A program made the translations under genes and the position numbers. A stretch of DNA of 64,000 bases from Pyrus communis. Its lineage: Eukaryota; Streptophyta; Magnoliopsida; Rosales; Rosaceae. Where the stretch lies: assembly GCF_963583255.1 (NCBI RefSeq), contig NC_084810.1, positions 2,091,251-2,155,250 of the forward strand. The letters run 5' to 3'. Below the pieces are notes generated by a model. It saw only the letters and a list, made by a program, of their open reading frames with translations. It searched no databases and was not told the DNA's origin. Position 1 is the first letter of the stretch; each line of letters starts with the position of its first letter. Positions 54,791 to 64,000 of this stretch are shown one piece after another.

Positions 54791-56478
54791 CACTACCCCT
54801 TGTGCGACGAAACACATATCGTCACGTAAAGTTTTTACAAAAATAAATAAAATAAAAAATTATTTTTTAAAACCTTTGCGCAACAAAATCCAAATATTTC
54901 GTTGCCTATAATTATTTTCATAGTTTTTATTATTTTTTGAAAATTTTGCTCGACCAATATTAATATTTCGTCGCCTAAACCCTATTTACTTATTTTTTCT
55001 TTTATTTTATATTTTTGTTAAACTAAATTATTTTCTTTGCGCAACGAATCAACATTTTGTCGCCTAAACCCTATTTATTTTAATTTATTTATATTTAAAA
55101 TTGTAAAATAAAATTATTTTCTTTTTTAAAAAATTTGCTCGACGAATATTAATATTTTGTCACATAAACCTGTTTATTTTTATTTAATTTTATATTTTAA
55201 ATTGTATAACAAAAATTATTTTTTATAAATTTTGCGCGACGAATCTATATTTTTAGGTGGGCGCCAACAATGGGATGCGATAATTATTTTTTAAGACTTT
55301 GTGCGGCCAACCCTTCGTCGCACAAAACTTTACGCGATGAAAACTCAAAACCCTAAAAATATGGGCAATTGCCAAAAAATGGGACGCGGGAAATTTTTTT
55401 TTTAAGACTTTGCGTGACTAATATTTCGTCGCACAGTGTGATACGGTTCTCTCTAGACCTATTCTCTTACCTCTCTTTTCTCTTTTTCTCTTTTTTCTCT
55501 CCCCAAATCCGACCCTCTCTCTCTCACACTCCTTTCACTCAATCTCTCCTCTCTCTTCTTTATCTCTCACTCTCACTCACTCTCTCATCTCTCTCTCTCA
55601 CAATCTCCTCTAACTCTCTCATACTCACTCCTCTCTCCCTTTCTCACTTACTCTCCATCTTGCCAAAAAGTATTTTCTCCCCAAATTTTAATTTTTTTTT
55701 CATTAATATGTGTTTTGGAGTTAATTTTGGGTTTGGGGTCGAGTATAGGGTGAGGGGTGGAGTTAGGGGATTTGGGATATGCCAATTTTAGGGGAGATTA
55801 TGCCAATTTTTTGGTATTATTTTATGTTGTTTTTTGGTTATTTGACCATGTTTGGTTTTTTGTAGCGAATCGTCGTTAGGGGTGGAGTTTGATATTATTT
55901 TATGTTTGTTTTTTGGGTTATTTGACGATGAAAGTTGAGGACTAGGACGCCATCAGACTGCATCCCCTGCCACTACCACCACAATAGACTTGTATTAGGA
56001 TTTTATTATTGTGCTTTGTTAATTTATGTGTTCATTTTAAATATATTACATATATTGGATAATTTGATCACTATTTTTCATATGTCAATTTAAATTAAAA
56101 AATAAAGTCATACAATTAAATTAAATTAAAAAAGTAAAAATTCGAGAAATCTTGCGCTACCAAATATTTCGTCATGCGAATAATTAATATAATTAAATTA
56201 AAACAAGAGAGATAATAAAACAAAAAGTCAAAAACCTTGCACGACAAAATGTTTCGTCGCACAAACAATTAATTTCGTTGTGCAAAATATTAAATTATAA
56301 AATTAAAAACAAAAAAACTTTGCGCGACGAAGATTAATGTTCTCATGCAAACCCTATCTTCACGAGCTTTGCACGACGAACCATGCATGGCAAAAATTTT
56401 GTCGCGCAAGGTTTTGAGCGACGAAATTATACTTTGCGCAACAAATTTATTTCATCGCGCAAAGTGTTTTTTGTAGTA
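54791..56478. mobile_element. CACTA-like non-autonomous element with subterminal repeats
   Basis: The left end is CACTACCCCTTGTGCGACGA. The right end is the reverse complement of TCGCGCAAAGTGTTTTTTGT followed by AGTAG, that is CTACTACAAAAAACACTTTG. Between them the phrase CTTTGCGCGACGAA and variants recurs more than ten times in both orientations in the outer ~600 bp at each side, as in CACTA (En/Spm) subterminal regions. The centre is a TC-rich tract (55440-55660) and a GT-rich stretch; a 140-codon frame at 55369 reflects that composition. No transposase. The 3-bp target duplication is not clear. Confidence 0.7.
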
Positions 56479-56654
56479 GTTATGCTGTGAGATTTGTACT
56501 AAGTTTTTATGCTAAATTTCTACCGGATCAACCTTTGAAATAATATGCTATGACTTTTCATAACACCGAAAGGTGAAATATAGAGTTTCTATATCGTGCA
56601 TTGTGATACTACATTGCGTTAGAAATTTAAATTAGTTAAACTGCAATTAGGTGT

Positions 56655-56676
56655 ATATATATATATATATATATAT
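56655..56676. repeat. (TA)n microsatellite
   Basis: About 11 TA units. Confidence 0.9.
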
Positions 56677-56687
56677 GAAATGAATTG

Positions 56688-56802
56688 ATATTAACACTCC
56701 AAAAATCTTATTTGGCACTTCAAACTTTTTATAATTAAAAAGAAAAATACACTTATAAAAAGTGTAAAATAAGATTTTTGGAATGCTAATAATAGTTCCC
56801 TA
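56688..56802. mobile_element. Short foldback MITE
   Basis: TTAACACTCCAAAAATCTTA and the reverse complement of TAAGATTTTTGGAATGCTAA pair, as do the inner AAGTGTAAAATAAG parts. About 115 bp, no ORF. Confidence 0.75.
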
Positions 56803-56941
56803 TATGAAAGATGGATCTTTCTCTTTATTTGAAACTTGAATTAGAACATTAGAGAGATCAACGATGGATAGTGAAAAGCAATTCAATTTATTTTGTTTTA
56901 TTCATTGTGATTCATATTTGATATTCCATTTGCATGAACGT

Positions 56942-57382
56942 CTAGCATGGATATGTGCATAAGCAAAAAAACTTCTGGGGGCCGGGGGCACTTTCGCAAC
57001 TTCCAATGCCTTGGGGATCTATGGCAAGACATTTATCCATGCACGGTTTGTCGTAGCCTGACTTATTGCACGGGCAATCTGATATCACCACTTTGCACAT
57101 CCCGTTTGGTTGCATAGCCACAATATTAATGCCTACACAAATGAATTTAGAATATATTAAATTTTGCATAATAAATTTACAAAATAGGTAGAGATTCTTA
57201 AAAAAAAAAAAAAAATTATATGGGCTTTATACTTTATTATTATCACGTATTATCCTACGCCATACATCAATTTTTTTTTACAAATTACACATTGAAATTT
57301 TGTAGTAAAACATTAGGAGATTACCTGATCCAAGAAGAACAAGAACGATAAGAAGATTGAGGAATGACGATACTTTGGCCAT
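56942..57382 (-). CDS. Defensin-like (DEFL) secreted cysteine-rich peptide
   Basis: Two exons, 57382-57325 and 57132-56942, give 82 residues; donor ATCAG|GTAATC, acceptor GTGTAG|GCATT, phase 1. Exon 1 is the signal peptide (MAKVSSFLNLLIVLVLLGSG). Exon 2 encodes the mature part with nine cysteines: MCKV, DCPC, KPCMDKC (C-x3-C), GSC, then FFCLC (C-x-C) and a terminal PC. The C-x3-C plus C-x-C arrangement is that of cysteine-stabilised alpha-beta defensin-like peptides; a split after the signal peptide is the standard DEFL gene structure. Family members act outside the cell in defence or reproductive signalling; which applies here cannot be told. One cysteine beyond the usual eight is present. 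A decayed paralogue with identical exon 1 length lies at 50701-51848. A TATA-like box is at about 57476 (minus strand). Confidence 0.88.
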
Positions 57383-57640
57383 CTTAATTAACCTCAAACA
57401 AGTACTATGCTAGAGACGTAGAAATCTTAGAGATAGCTTTAAATTGATTGACATTGTCGTTCCTATGACATTGTATTTATAGGCTTGCAAACATGTATCA
57501 GTAATTAGTGTTGCATAGACTATAAGGAAGGAAATGTTTGGCAAGTACAATACAACTATTTTCTATTCTGGTTATGAGGTTATCCACTATATAGCTTATA
57601 TATGATACATATTCATATTAATTTATTTAATAAAGTTCCT
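57383..57640 (-). promoter_or_regulatory. Promoter region of the DEFL gene
   Basis: TATAAATACAA (minus strand, about 57473-57483) lies ~95 bp upstream of the start codon. Confidence 0.55.
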
Positions 57641-60250
57641 TTTTAATAAAAACAGAATACTTTATATTAGTAGGAAATGTAAATTCCTTACCCCAATAGG
57701 ATTACAACTCTAATAGGATAATATATAGTCTAAGAGATATGGTAGAACCCTAAGGGGATATCCCAGATATGATAAGATTTAAACAATCACATCCATAATT
57801 TAATAGGACTGCAACACTCCTCCTTGAGTGTAAATACTCAAACAAATGGCGCATTAGGTCTTCAACGATGAAGTAAGTACAGTTGATGAAGTCGTTGACA
57901 CAATGAGTGAATGCGAGTCTCAAATCAACGGAAGAATGCACAAAAGGTAAAACTCACAAAATCTCGCTATGGTAAAACCCAAGATGGGATAAAAACCCAG
58001 ACTAAGGAGAAAAGTGAGAAGTTGCATTAAGTCAAAACTATACGTCCTCTGGACGCAAGTAGAAAGACTCACACGGGTGTGACTAGTTCAGGATGAATGC
58101 CTCATCAAACCTAGTTAGGTAACAAAACCCAGTGGGAAAAATGCTCCTAATCGTAGGAAAAAAAAGTACATTAAGATCAAGTGAGTATACTTCTGTATAC
58201 TTCCCCTGAGTTTGACAAAACTTCCAAAGGAGAACCACAAGCATTGCATATGAATAGTTAGGCATATCAATTCCTTGAACAAGCTTCTAGAAAGTTGATT
58301 TCGGTAGTGACATCGTGTAGAGGTCGGTAAGGTTGTCTGGGATCGGTTTGCATGACTTCAATCTCCTAATGCTTTGTTGATGTGATGTAGACGCAATATG
58401 TCTTGACGTTGACTTCATTGATGTATCATGTCTTGGTTGAGTTGATACATGCAACATAGTCTTCATGGATCGTCGTCGAGACTTATTGATGGATGAAAAC
58501 AGCAAGTACTTCGAATATGCTTAACAAGAGCTCTCAACCATGTCTCACGTGTGGCATAGTGAAGTAAGGTAGTCTTGGAATGATTCGAATATTTCGCAAC
58601 TAAGGTCATATCGTGGACCTCCAAGATATTATGATATCCCTAATGGTAAAGACATAACCATTTAGGGATGTGCCTTGTGCTGGTTCGATAAGTAATATGC
58701 GTCAGCATAACAAATAAGGCAAACATCATTCCGAGGACCAATATGGGTCGAATCCACTCGGGATGTGTTGAGATTAGCCTAAATCCGCAGTACCTTCAGG
58801 GTAACGGAAAAACATCTCTAATACCAATTCAGTGGTTGTGTGTAAGTGTGATGCTGCATCTTTACCAATAGATCGACAACGAATGAGATGTCATTTCTAA
58901 TACAATGAGCTAAGTACAACAAAGTCTAAAGTTGAACTCAGATATGGAACTTCAGATTCCATAACCTCTTCAAGGGTTTCATTTACATATAGTGTTTGGA
59001 ATATCATAGGTATACTCAAAGGTAACACTTTCAGGGTGTAGTTTATTTGGTAGACCAAAGTATCATCAAAACAACACTTGAACTTTAGGTTAAGGTAAAA
59101 ACGAGTTTTCCCAAGATCATTCATCTCAAATTATGTCTTCAGGTGTGAGGCAGTTTTCTCAAGCTCTTTTGGAGTCTTGGTGAGATTCATGTCATCGACA
59201 TAAACTGTAACTTTAGCAATTCAGAATAAAACTTCATAGTTTAACATGCAAGGGCATAATGTCATATCCCTAACTGACCAAATAATCACTTAGACGGGTA
59301 TACCACATTTGCCGGATTGCTTCAATCCATAAGTGAATGCCTCAAACAAGTTGATAGAGTGTTCCGTGATTTGGAACTATTTGAACCAGTCCATGTAATT
59401 CTTCAGGAAGTTACATGTAGATCTCTGTATCAATATCCCCATGGAGAAACGCTAACCACATTTCATAATGTTGCAGTCAATCATAGTGTGTTTGAGAGAA
59501 ACCTTGCACTATAAGGCATGCATTATATCGCACTATTTCATTCATCTCATTACGCTTCCTTTCCCACTTATAACACAATAGGGTTCCCTTGGGTAGTGTA
59601 GGAACAATAGGTCCAAACATATTTTAGTAAGGAATTAAACCTAGATTGTGATTTCGGTTGTCCAATCAGTTCTACATTGTCACTAATTAATGGAACTCGG
59701 TTCGATATTGTTTATTTTCATTTATGTCGGTAGCTACCATATAAGTGAAAACATCATTGATGAATCTCATTCCAATTCCATTATTTCATCCAAACTAGTA
59801 TATTGGACCAAGAACTTCAAATCTCGGAAGTAATCCGGATTAATCTCATGAGATAGAAATGATTAAGACAACGATCAAGTATGGATTCATTGTGTGTTGT
59901 GTTTTTTCTTTTCTAGGGAAGTGAATCCTATGAACCAAGTGATTTGTCATGTTTCAGGTTAAGACAGATTGATTGGCTATCCGCCTATGTACCAGACTGT
60001 CCAACAGGGGTTGCCACACTAACCTTCAAAGATGTTGACTCGACGTCCGTGTTTCCCAAGACCACCAATGAATTTTCCTTTTATCTAGATCACTCCCCCA
60101 CCAGAACCGTGCCATCAGTTGGTGTAATTCATCAAAAAAAAAAAAAAAAAAAAATTCAGAAGCAAGAAACAATTCATGGCGTACATTGGAAGTGCTTGTG
60201 CAACCACCTTAATAAGGAGATCACGCCTCGCCGCACTCTAACATTTACCT
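57640..60250 (-). mobile_element. Ty1/copia retrotransposon remnant
   Basis: Decayed pol on the minus strand. Around 59300 it reads LKQS.KCGIP and YDIMPLHV-like remnants of the RT block. At 59250-59130 it reads VTVYVDDMNLTKTPKELEKT (YVDD box preserved), followed by MNDLGKTRFYLNLKFK (59124) and SEVPYLSSTLDFVV. The 57660-57830 part with CAACACTCCTCCTTGAGTGT (plus strand) looks like the 3' LTR and polypurine region. Many stops and frameshifts are present. The left and right limits are approximate, and a second LTR was not identified. Confidence 0.8.
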
Positions 60251-61471
60251 TTCCAACCACATAGTCGTTGATACACATTTTCCTTAATAAAAACAAAGGT
60301 TTTCTTCTTGTTCTTCCCATTGTTTGGGCCCAAAATAATATTTTGGGCCGAGTTTAGAGTCATTCTTGGCCTAGTAGTATTTGTTTATAATCTTATTATG
60401 GGTCGTCCAATAAAGGTCGGCCAAATCCTGTTGCAAGAAGAATTGGTTTAGATAAAGGTGAGGTAGTTGAACCCTAGTGCAACAAGGAGTCTTAAAAGTT
60501 GAAGATGCTTAGAATTAGTTAAAAGTTAAAGATGCTTAGAATTAGGGGATGAATCTGGTTCGTTATGGAGTTCAGTTCAAAGTCCCATTGGAGCTAGAAT
60601 TGGCCAAAACCTAATCAGATTAGGTTGAGGAATTCTAATCCGAGTACATTTCTAGTTCGGCCATGAATGAGGTTCGCTACTATAAATAGAGAAGGGAGTC
60701 CATCATTCAAGGCTTCTCCAAATCAACATACAAATTGCCCTGCGCAAAGCTTTTCAACAACCTTGAGATTTTATCCTCTTCCCCTTTCTTCCAACCAACA
60801 CATCTTCAGTTTGGATAAACAGCATTGTGGAGGCAATCGGCGACATCTTCAATTTAGTTAGACAGCACTGGATCCGTAGTATCAGCCGACTGATGAGCAT
60901 CTTCAGTTTGGATAGACAGTACTGTTTCGAGGTCGACTGGTTATTTATCAAAGTCTTGACCACTGAGGATTTTCGAGTCCTTGTTGGCGGAGGTTACCTC
61001 ATCAGCTTTCTCGATGAAGTGAGGTGTTACAGGTTACTAGGCTCGGCACATTGAACGTCGAGTTTATTTTATGATTGGATATTCATAAGTACATTTTAGA
61101 GTTTGGCATTCCGACGGCCGAACCACAATTACCATCAAGACATTTATCTCATTCAAGTCTTTGTGTCCGTATAGTCTGGTGCCAGTTCGACGTGCTTATA
61201 CTTTCATGAATATAATTACCGTGACCGAACCCAGTGCTAACGATTCGTGAACTTCACAGGACTAGCAGCCTTAGCTTCAAGCTTTAGAACCCAAAGGCCG
61301 AGATGTGTTCCTTCCTCTACCGCAGTTGCAAGATTGAGAAGCCATCAGACTAGTTGTATCCTTTCATCATTATATCAAGTTCTCATCTTCTGGGACGTGT
61401 AAGATCCCACATCGCCCATGGGAGTGATCCTTATATGTATATTCCCATCCCTACCTAGCACGAGGCCTTTT

Positions 61472-61571
61472 AGGAGCTCACTGGCTTCAGGTTCCATGAG
61501 AACTTCGAAGTTAAGTGAGTAGCGCGCGAGAGCACTCCCATGATGGGTGACCCACTGGGAAGTTCTCGTGT
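61472..61571 (+). repeat. 5S rRNA-derived segment in Cassandra LTR 1
   Basis: GAAGTTAAGTGAGTAGCGCG, GATGGGTGACCCACTGGGAA and GTTCTCGTG correspond to the conserved internal-promoter half of plant 5S rRNA. The match is diverged; it is not a functional 5S gene. Confidence 0.85.
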
Positions 61572-61763
61572 GAGTTCCCATAAACAAAACCGTGAGGGCG
61601 TAGTTGGGGCCCAAAATGGACAATATCGTGCTACGGTGGTGGAGCGGGCCCGGGATGTGGTGGACCTCGGGCGGGGATGTGATAATTTATTGTAAGATCC
61701 CACATCACCCAGGGGAGTGATCCTTATATGTATATTCCCATCCCTACCTAGCACGAGGCCTTT

Positions 61764-61863
61764 TAGGAGCTCACTGGCTTCGGATTCCATCGGAACTCCT
61801 AAGTTAAGCGAGTAGTGCGTGAAAACAATTCCATGATGGGTGACCTACTAGTAAGTTCTCGTG
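61764..61863 (+). repeat. 5S rRNA-derived segment in Cassandra LTR 2
   Basis: CGGAACTCCTAAGTTAAGCG and GATGGGTGACCTACTAGTAA are the equivalents; the A-box-like AAGTTAAGCG is preserved. Confidence 0.85.
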
Positions 61864-62309
61864 TGAGTTCCCAGAAACAAAACCTTGAGGGCGTGGTCGT
61901 GGCCCAAAACGGACAATATAGTGCTACGATGGTGGAGCAGGCATGGGATGTGGTGGGGGCCCGGGCCGAGATATGACAATTTGGTATCAGAGCCTAACCT
62001 TGACCGGATGTGTGCCGACGAGGATGTTAGGCCCACTAGGAAGTTCTTGTGTGAGTTCCCAGAAACAAAACCGTGAGGGCGTGGTCGTGGCCCAAAGCAG
62101 ACAATATCGTGCTATGGTGGTGGAGCAGGCCTGGGATGTGGTGGGGGCCCGGGCCGGGATATGACAATTTGGTATCAGAGCCTAACCTTGACCGGATGTG
62201 TGCCGACGAGGATGTTGGGCCCCTAAGAAGGGTGGATTGTAAGATCCCACATCACATAGGGGAGTGATCCTTATATGGATATTCCAATCCCTACCTAGCA
62301 CGAGGCCTT

Positions 62310-62411
62310 TTGGGAGCTCATTGGCTTTGGGTTTTATCGGAACTCTGAAGTTAAGCGAGTAATGCGCGACAGCAATCCCATGATAGGTGACCCACTGGGA
62401 AGTTCTCGTGT
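62310..62411 (+). repeat. 5S rRNA-derived segment in Cassandra LTR 3
   Basis: GGAACTCTGAAGTTAAGCGA and GATAGGTGACCCACTGGGAA match the same 5S region. This copy is closest to the 5S internal promoter around GAAGTTAAGC. Confidence 0.85.
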
Positions 62412-62959
62412 GAGTTCCCAGAAACAAAATCGTGAGGGCATGGTCGGGGCCCAAAGCGGACAATATAGTGCTACGGTGGTGGAGCGGGCCTAGGATGTGA
62501 TAGGGGCTCGGGTCGGGATATGACAGGACGGCAAATCGGTCGTAGTTCATTCAGCCGATAATCAACCATTCGAAGCTAATATGATTTAGGCTCGCTATTA
62601 CGATGATCACGTCGGCTACATAACCTTGTAAGGTTTTAACGAAGAAGGATGGTCGACTCGAATTTCAGTTCAGAAAGCCATCGAGGTTGGAGTTGAGACT
62701 GTTCACCAGGATTCGGCAAGACTTGAGTTGGCCAACATAATTGATGATCCTGATGTCTATCATAAAGCACCTGCTGGCTAAACAGGATAGATGCCGAGCC
62801 ACAGTTTCATCTATCATGGAACACCTGCTAGCCTATTGGTATATTATTTCCAAGCAACCGAATTCTGGCATAAACTTAGTCGAGTTCTTTTCTGAAAGAG
62901 ACAACGGTCTAGTCCTGTCACTTGATAAATTCCAAGCTGCCCCAGCCAAGCTCGAAGAC

Positions 62960-64000
62960 AGTTGGTCCCAAGTCAAAGATCCATAGGATGAAATAAATGT
63001 TGGAACGGCCGATGACCCTCGGTCTTTGTTTATTAGTTCTTTGTTGCTTTAACCTATGAAAACCAAGCTTTGCAAATTACTCAAAGAATTTAAAGATTAT
63101 TTTGCTTGGAGTTACCATGAGATGTTTGGCTTGGATCGAACACTCGTCGAGCACGAATTACGCATAAAGGCCGGTGGTAAACCTTTTCGCCAACCCCCAT
63201 CGACGATTCTCGACCAAAGTTCAGCTCGACATAAAAGACGAACTCATTTGACTTTTCAAAGTCAGTTTTATTCAAACAGCTTGATACGTCGAATGGTTGG
63301 CGAATATTGTCTCAATTTTAAAGAAAAGCGATGCTTTACGTATTTGCACTGATTTTCGTAATTTGAACTTGGCAACCCTTAAAGACGAATATACAATGCC
63401 AATTTTAGACTTGTTAACCGACGTTGTAGCAAACCACGAGATGTTATCTTTCATGGACAGTCATGCTGGTTACAACCAGATTTTCATTGCTAAAGTCGAT
63501 GTCCACAAAATTGCTTTTTGTTGTCCTGGGGCATTCGAGACTTACGAATGGGTCGTCATGCCTTTTGGACTTAAGAACGTCGGTGCCACATATCAACGCG
63601 CTATGAATACTATTTTTCATGACCTGATTGGCACAGTTGTTGAGGTATATATCGATGATGTTGTGGTCAAATCAAAGCACCACCGATCACATTCAGATAA
63701 CCTTCGACAAGTTTTCCTTCGTATGCGCTAGCATAACCTTAAAATGAATCCTCCCAAATGCGCATTCGGTGTATCAGCAGGCAATTTCTTGGGTTTCGTA
63801 GTACATTATTGTGGCATCGAGGTGGATGAGAATAAAGCTCGAGCGATCATTGATGCTCTACCCTCGACAACTAAGAAGCAATTACAATCCTTACTCGGCA
63901 AAATCAATTTCCTCCATCGTTTCATTTCTAACTCAGCGGGGAAAATGAAGGCCTTCTCTACGCTCTTGAAACTTAAGGATTCTGACAAATTCGAATGGCG
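62960..64000 (+). pseudogene. Gypsy pol: reverse transcriptase region
   Basis: Pieces in order: INVGTADDPRSLFISSLL, KDYFAWSYHEMFGLDRTLVE, a frameshift near 63205, then WLANIVSILKKSDALRICTD, FRNLNLATLKDEYTMP, MLSFMDSHAGYNQIF, YEWVVMPFGLKNVGATYQRA and VEVYIDDVVVKSKHH (catalytic YIDD at about 63645-63656). A TAG at 63729 follows, then MNPPKCAFGVSAGNFLGFVV to the window edge. The order and residues are those of plant Tat/Ogre-type gypsy polyproteins. The domain is complete in outline but disabled. Confidence 0.88.

Larger units (their letters stand above)
61394..62530. mobile_element. Cassandra TRIM, tandem LTR array
   Basis: Three 286-288-bp LTRs (61399-61684, 61691-61978, 62238-62525) and one partial LTR (62036-62166) are arranged head to tail. 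Internal pieces with the tRNA-Met primer-binding site TGGTATCAGAGCC start at 61982 and 62170. The purine-rich tract AAGAAGGGTGGA precedes the last LTR. The whole array is bounded by GGACG (61394-61398 and 62526-62530), a 5-bp target duplication. LTR ends are TGTAAGATCC and ATATGACA. No protein is encoded. Confidence 0.92.
60290..64000 (+). mobile_element. Ty3/gypsy (Tat/Ogre-like) retrotransposon, decayed, running off the window
   Basis: An LTR-like part with a TATA box (CTATAAATAGAGAAG at 60680) precedes non-coding sequence and a pol region on the plus strand. The Cassandra array 61399-62525 is inserted in it. The pol text runs from GTADDPRSLFIS through FAWSYHEMFGLD and the RT motifs to the window end. 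Stops at 63251 and 63729 and a frameshift near 63205 show that it is inactive. Confidence 0.8.

Noticed and set aside
61472..62411. Functional 5S rRNA genes
   Set aside because: Only the inner half resembles 5S rRNA and it sits within LTRs with TG..CA ends; this is the Cassandra 5S-like segment.
1..64000. CRISPR arrays, operons or bacterial defence systems
   Set aside because: The window is plant nuclear DNA; the tandem repeats seen lack regular spacers, and genes are intron-split and individually transcribed.

Overview
This window is nuclear DNA of a flowering plant. The coding regions are sparse, AT-rich and split by GT-AG introns, and they match land-plant families (FLZ zinc finger, GPI-anchored lipid transfer proteins, SKIP30-type F-box/kelch, plant TRM82). 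They sit among MITEs, MULE-like foldback elements, a CACTA-like element, Ty3/gypsy and Ty1/copia remnants, and a Cassandra TRIM that carries a 5S rRNA-derived segment. The style of the Cassandra and MITE sequences reminds me of Rosaceae (apple, pear or Prunus relatives). That is an inference from memory; no search was run.

Layout. 0-5.7 kb: a direct repeat of about 730 bp flanks a block with MULE-like foldback elements, a local tandem duplication and a tRNA-Ala(AGC) gene. 5.9-7.3 kb: an intronless-CDS gene for a plant PNRC-motif protein (+). 7.3-12 kb: non-coding, with local duplications and MITEs. 12.06-13.56 kb: a two-exon FLZ zinc-finger gene (-). 14-22.6 kb: gene-poor, with MITEs and tandem duplications. 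22.67-24.14 kb: a short solo LTR followed by a 670-bp tandem duplication. 24.64-27.50 kb: the ten-exon TRM82/WDR4 gene (-), with one GC-AG intron and a promoter rich in TGGGCY motifs. 28.7-31.5 kb: SKIP30-like F-box/kelch gene (-) with a long 5'UTR intron. 34.07-41.10 kb: three GPI-anchored lipid-transfer-protein genes (two -, one +). 42.15-45.50 kb: a thionin-like peptide gene broken by a 3.15-kb chromovirus-type retrotransposon and by a frameshift. 48.3-48.84 kb: a truncated duplicate of the last exon of the third lipid-transfer gene. 50.7-57.4 kb: a decayed and an intact defensin-like gene (both -), separated by a reverse-transcriptase fragment, a foldback element and a CACTA-like element. 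57.6-64 kb: decayed copia (-) and gypsy (+) retrotransposons, the latter hosting a tandem Cassandra array.

The single-copy genes act in basic cell functions: tRNA m7G modification, SCF ubiquitin ligase, SnRK1-linked FLZ scaffold, and probably mRNA decapping. The accessory theme is small secreted cysteine-rich proteins (three LTPGs, two defensin-like loci, one thionin-like pseudogene) in a 23-kb stretch that has been heavily remodelled by transposons and small tandem duplications. I did not find a convincing wholly new system. The most informative items are the duplication and insertion histories that can be read from target-site duplications and breakpoints.
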